From Leptospira limi (lineage in GTDB: Bacteria; Spirochaetota; Leptospiria; Leptospirales; Leptospiraceae), in the NCBI RefSeq assembly GCF_026151395.1, contig NZ_JAMQPV010000001.1:1302001-1366000 (forward strand): a DNA stretch of 64,000 nt, given 5' to 3'. Shown here in pieces: positions 61,983-64,000 of the stretch (position 1 is the first letter of the stretch; each line of letters begins with the position of its first letter). Below the pieces are notes generated by a model. That model was not told the origin of the DNA, did not search any database, and was given only the letters and a program-made list of their open reading frames with translations. The position numbers were made by a program, and so were the translations under genes.

Positions 61983-61997
61983 GTAATTACATATGAA
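61965..61997. promoter_or_regulatory. Inverted-repeat operator overlapping mazEF promoter and start codon
   Basis: TTCATATGT (61965-61973) and ACATATGAA (61989-61997) are exact complements separated by 15 bases. A second palindrome, ATGTAATTACAT (61981-61992), overlaps the -10. The repeats cover the spacer, the -10 and the mazE ATG, as expected for autorepression by a MazE-MazF complex. Confidence 0.65.
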
Positions 61998-62241
61998 AGT
62001 GGCTGTGATTCAAATTGGAAATTCCAGGGGGATTCGTATCCCGAAGACAGTATTAGAGGAATGTCATATTGATGATACAGTAGATTTGAAAGTCGATGGG
62101 GATAAAATCATCATCTCTCCTGATAAAGAAAGACCAAGGAAAGCTTGGGCGACCCAATTCCAAGAGATGGCAAAGCAAAATGATGATTCATTGATCCTGC
62201 CTGATGCACTCGACTTGGAGGCTGAGGACTGGGAATGGTAA
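61993..62241 (+). CDS. mazE: MazE-like antitoxin (ChpI type)
   Basis: An 82-residue antitoxin. The N-terminal AbrB/MazE swapped-hairpin DNA-binding domain has VIQIGNSRGIRIPKTVLEE and LKVDGDKIIISP. The acidic C-terminus (DALDLEAEDWEW) is the usual toxin-binding tail. It would neutralise MazF and repress its own promoter through the overlapping inverted repeat. Its last seven bases overlap the toxin gene, which keeps the pair coupled. L. interrogans ChpI belongs to this type. Confidence 0.9.
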   Translation: MKVAVIQIGNSRGIRIPKTVLEECHIDDTVDLKVDGDKIIISPDKERPRKAWATQFQEMAKQNDDSLILPDALDLEAEDWEW

Positions 62242-62558
62242 TCACTCAGTATGATATTTTTTTAGTCAATTTAGATACAACTATCGGGCATGAGATCCAA
62301 AAAACAAGACCATGTATTGTAATTTCTCCTAATGAGATGAACCAATTTATTCGTACGGTGATGGTTGCACCAATGACTACCATGATGCGAAATTACCCAA
62401 CCAGAGTATCCATCACCTTCAAAGGAAAAATAGGTTCCATTGTTTTGGACCAGATAAGAACTGTAGATCGATCTAGATTGATAAAAAAACTTGGTTCATC
62501 CGATCCAAAAACAAATCAGAAAATCAAAAAAGTCATTAAAGAAATGTTAGTCGACTAA
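62235..62558 (+). CDS. mazF: MazF-like endoribonuclease toxin (ChpK type)
   Basis: A 107-residue PemK/MazF-family mRNA interferase. Conserved elements are GHEIQKTRPCIVISPNEMN (with the catalytic Arg in TRP), TVMVAPMTT, and VLDQIRTVDRSRL, where the second active-site Thr/Ser lies. Length and motif order are those of ChpK/MazF. It overlaps mazE by seven bases. The sequence is intact, so the toxin should be functional. Confidence 0.92.
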   Translation: MVITQYDIFLVNLDTTIGHEIQKTRPCIVISPNEMNQFIRTVMVAPMTTMMRNYPTRVSITFKGKIGSIVLDQIRTVDRSRLIKKLGSSDPKTNQKIKKVIKEMLVD

Positions 62559-62599
62559 TTGAATATCATCGAAAAATGATACTCCAATCAAAAGTTTCT

Positions 62600-63961
62600 C
62601 TATACCCCTTCCACTTTTTGGAAAACTCGGTCAAATCGTTTGAGTGCATCATCTATCACTGCGTCCGTATCAGCAGCACTTGTATACAACCTACTTCCCG
62701 CAAGGGTCACAAGACCTTCTGACATGTAAGCTGCTCCCATTTCTTCCATGGCGTGTTTGCGTTTGTGGGCTTCTGCAATGGTTTTTTTGATGGTCCAAAA
62801 TTTCTTGATATCAATATCGAGTAACATCGTACCAACGGTTTCCAAATGGCAGATAGAACCTTGGTTGAAGGCAACAAAGGGTAAGTTGTATTTTTTGATG
62901 AGTTTTTGTAATCCCTTTGTTAGGCGGTCACCAGCTCTACCCGATTTTTCACAGGCATTGGTTTTTTCCATTTCACAAAGTGTAAAGTATCCTGCAAGGG
63001 AACTGAGTGGGTTTGCTGCCATCGTTCCACCAATTAACGCCTTTTTGGTGCCCGTTTGTAATCCAGCAGATACATACTTCATGTATTCTTTTTTACCACC
63101 AAGCCCACCCGCAGAAGGATAACCACCAGCGACAACTTTTCCAAAGACAGTGAGATCAGGTTCCACACCAAAGTAACCTTGTGCTCCACTAAGACCAATG
63201 CGAAATGCGGTTACCACTTCATCAAAAATAAGTAAGGCACCATATTTGTTACAAAGTTCTCTGACACCTTTGTTAAAATCTTTATCAAGTGGTCTTGTTC
63301 CACTTTCAGGTCCAACGGGTTCAATGAGAACGGCAGCGGTTCCACCAAAAAAACGATTTCGTTTGAGGACGGATTCGAGTGAATTTAGATCATTCGGATA
63401 AAATTCTTGTGTGTATTTGAAAATCGATCTTGGGACACCATTGGCTTCAAAATGCCTTGTGCCTGGGATCCGAAGGCCATAAGCTAGTTGGTCACTCCAT
63501 CCATGGTAAGCTCCACCCATCTTCACGATGTTTTTCTTCTTTGTTGCAAGTCTTGCCACTCGGATGGAAGCCATACATGCTTCAGTTCCAGAACCTAACA
63601 TGCGAAACATTTCCACAGAAGGAACAAGTTCGACAATTTTTTCAGCAAGTTTGTATTCGTATTCATGGAAAAGTCCAGTGACTGGTCCTGTGGAATCTAA
63701 GAGTTCGATTACTTTTTTACGAACACTTGTGGGGTTACTGCCGAGTACTGTGGGTCCACCTGCTTGCAAAAAGTCGATGTATTTGTTTCCATCTAAATCA
63801 TATAAATAGGCACCGGCTGCTTTGGTAAACACAAGGGGGAAAGGAAAATTGAAAGATAAGTTGTGTTGGACACCACCTGGGATGTATTCCGAAGCCTTTG
63901 TGATCATAGCCTTGGACTTACTACATTTTGTTTCAAAGTAGTTTTGGATGATGTTTTCCAT
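62600..63961 (-). CDS. HemL-like class III aminotransferase / aminomutase
   Basis: A 453-residue PLP enzyme of the ornithine/GSA aminotransferase family. The PLP lysine is Lys275 in VFGKVVAGGYPSAGGLGG, the ring aspartate Asp247 in IFDEVV, and GSGTEACMASIRVAR and AYHGWSD are typical. The GGTMAANPLSSLAG segment and the overall order are closest to glutamate-1-semialdehyde aminomutase (HemL). HemL proteins are usually about 430 residues and carry a GKIIGGGxP motif, which is altered here, so this may be a paralogue with another amino-acid substrate. It is convergent with mazF; the upstream region lies outside the window. Confidence 0.8.
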   Translation of the reverse strand: MENIIQNYFETKCSKSKAMITKASEYIPGGVQHNLSFNFPFPLVFTKAAGAYLYDLDGNKYIDFLQAGGPTVLGSNPTSVRKKVIELLDSTGPVTGLFHEYEYKLAEKIVELVPSVEMFRMLGSGTEACMASIRVARLATKKKNIVKMGGAYHGWSDQLAYGLRIPGTRHFEANGVPRSIFKYTQEFYPNDLNSLESVLKRNRFFGGTAAVLIEPVGPESGTRPLDKDFNKGVRELCNKYGALLIFDEVVTAFRIGLSGAQGYFGVEPDLTVFGKVVAGGYPSAGGLGGKKEYMKYVSAGLQTGTKKALIGGTMAANPLSSLAGYFTLCEMEKTNACEKSGRAGDRLTKGLQKLIKKYNLPFVAFNQGSICHLETVGTMLLDIDIKKFWTIKKTIAEAHKRKHAMEEMGAAYMSEGLVTLAGSRLYTSAADTDAVIDDALKRFDRVFQKVEGV

Positions 63962-64000
63962 TTCGTTTTTGCGAATGGAACGGATCGGTAGGGAAATTAA

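Noticed and set aside
62564..62581. TATCAT-CGAAAA-ATGATA hairpin after mazF
   Set aside because: Short AT-rich stem without a T tract; could arise by chance.

Overview
The window reads as chromosomal DNA of a spirochaete of the genus Leptospira, most likely a saprophytic (L. biflexa-like) lineage. This rests on moderate AT-richness, densely packed genes with frequent ATGA overlaps, lipoproteins with relaxed spirochaetal lipoboxes, GTG/TTG starts, a flagellar fliF, a ChpIK-type mazEF pair and family combinations that I recognise from Leptospira. The genus call is inference; no rRNA or tRNA gene is visible to confirm it. I saw no insertion sequence, prophage or CRISPR array.

Layout. 1-5.4 kb: a minus-strand operon rimI / short-chain dehydrogenase / DUF445 protein, a plus-strand lipoprotein with dprA, a cation/Ca2+ exchanger and a secreted hypothetical. 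5.5-11.4 kb (minus): an Arg/Lys/Orn decarboxylase, a 772-residue unknown and avtA. 11.5-13.8 kb: a DegT-family protein that lacks its PLP lysine, coupled to an ATP-grasp-like protein. 13.8-21.8 kb: mostly envelope or secreted proteins (a carbohydrate-binding-type protein, two tandem M23 peptidases, a phospholipase C/P1 nuclease-like enzyme, an SH3b protein), with cutA, a GST, a DUF2237 protein and a possible small RNA. 22-24.4 kb: ilvC and a thiolase. 24.4-27 kb: a gene-poor spacer and a lipoprotein cassette with two paralogues.

27-37 kb is signalling: a hybrid histidine kinase, an ABC-F ATPase and a MASE1-SpoIIE phosphatase in one minus-strand operon, facing a large TPR-like secreted protein with a possible CHAT-like C-terminus. 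37-42 kb: a CNNM/CorC protein with separate coaC and coaB, DUF486, a sirtuin and bioF. 42-45.3 kb: ccmE-ccmF-ccmH, with a cysteine-type CcmE. 45.4-52.9 kb: ElyC/DUF218, an NAPE-PLD-like metallohydrolase, an ion transporter, a HAL/PAL/TAL-family lyase, and DUF368 (PopT-like) with a WecA-like transferase. 52.9-56.5 kb: dapA-dapB-cdaA-cdaR, linking diaminopimelate synthesis with c-di-AMP synthesis. 56.5-64 kb: an alpha/beta hydrolase, a 7TM adenylyl cyclase, fliF, mazEF and a HemL-like aminotransferase.

The least explained observations are the lysine-less DegT plus ATP-grasp pair, the ammonia lyase whose selectivity residues look PAL/TAL-like, the CXXXY CcmE beside a CcmH with an altered cysteine motif, and a promoter-terminator pair that would make an RNA of about 55 nt near 18.2 kb. 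Two or three promoters sit so close to start codons that leaderless mRNAs are likely.
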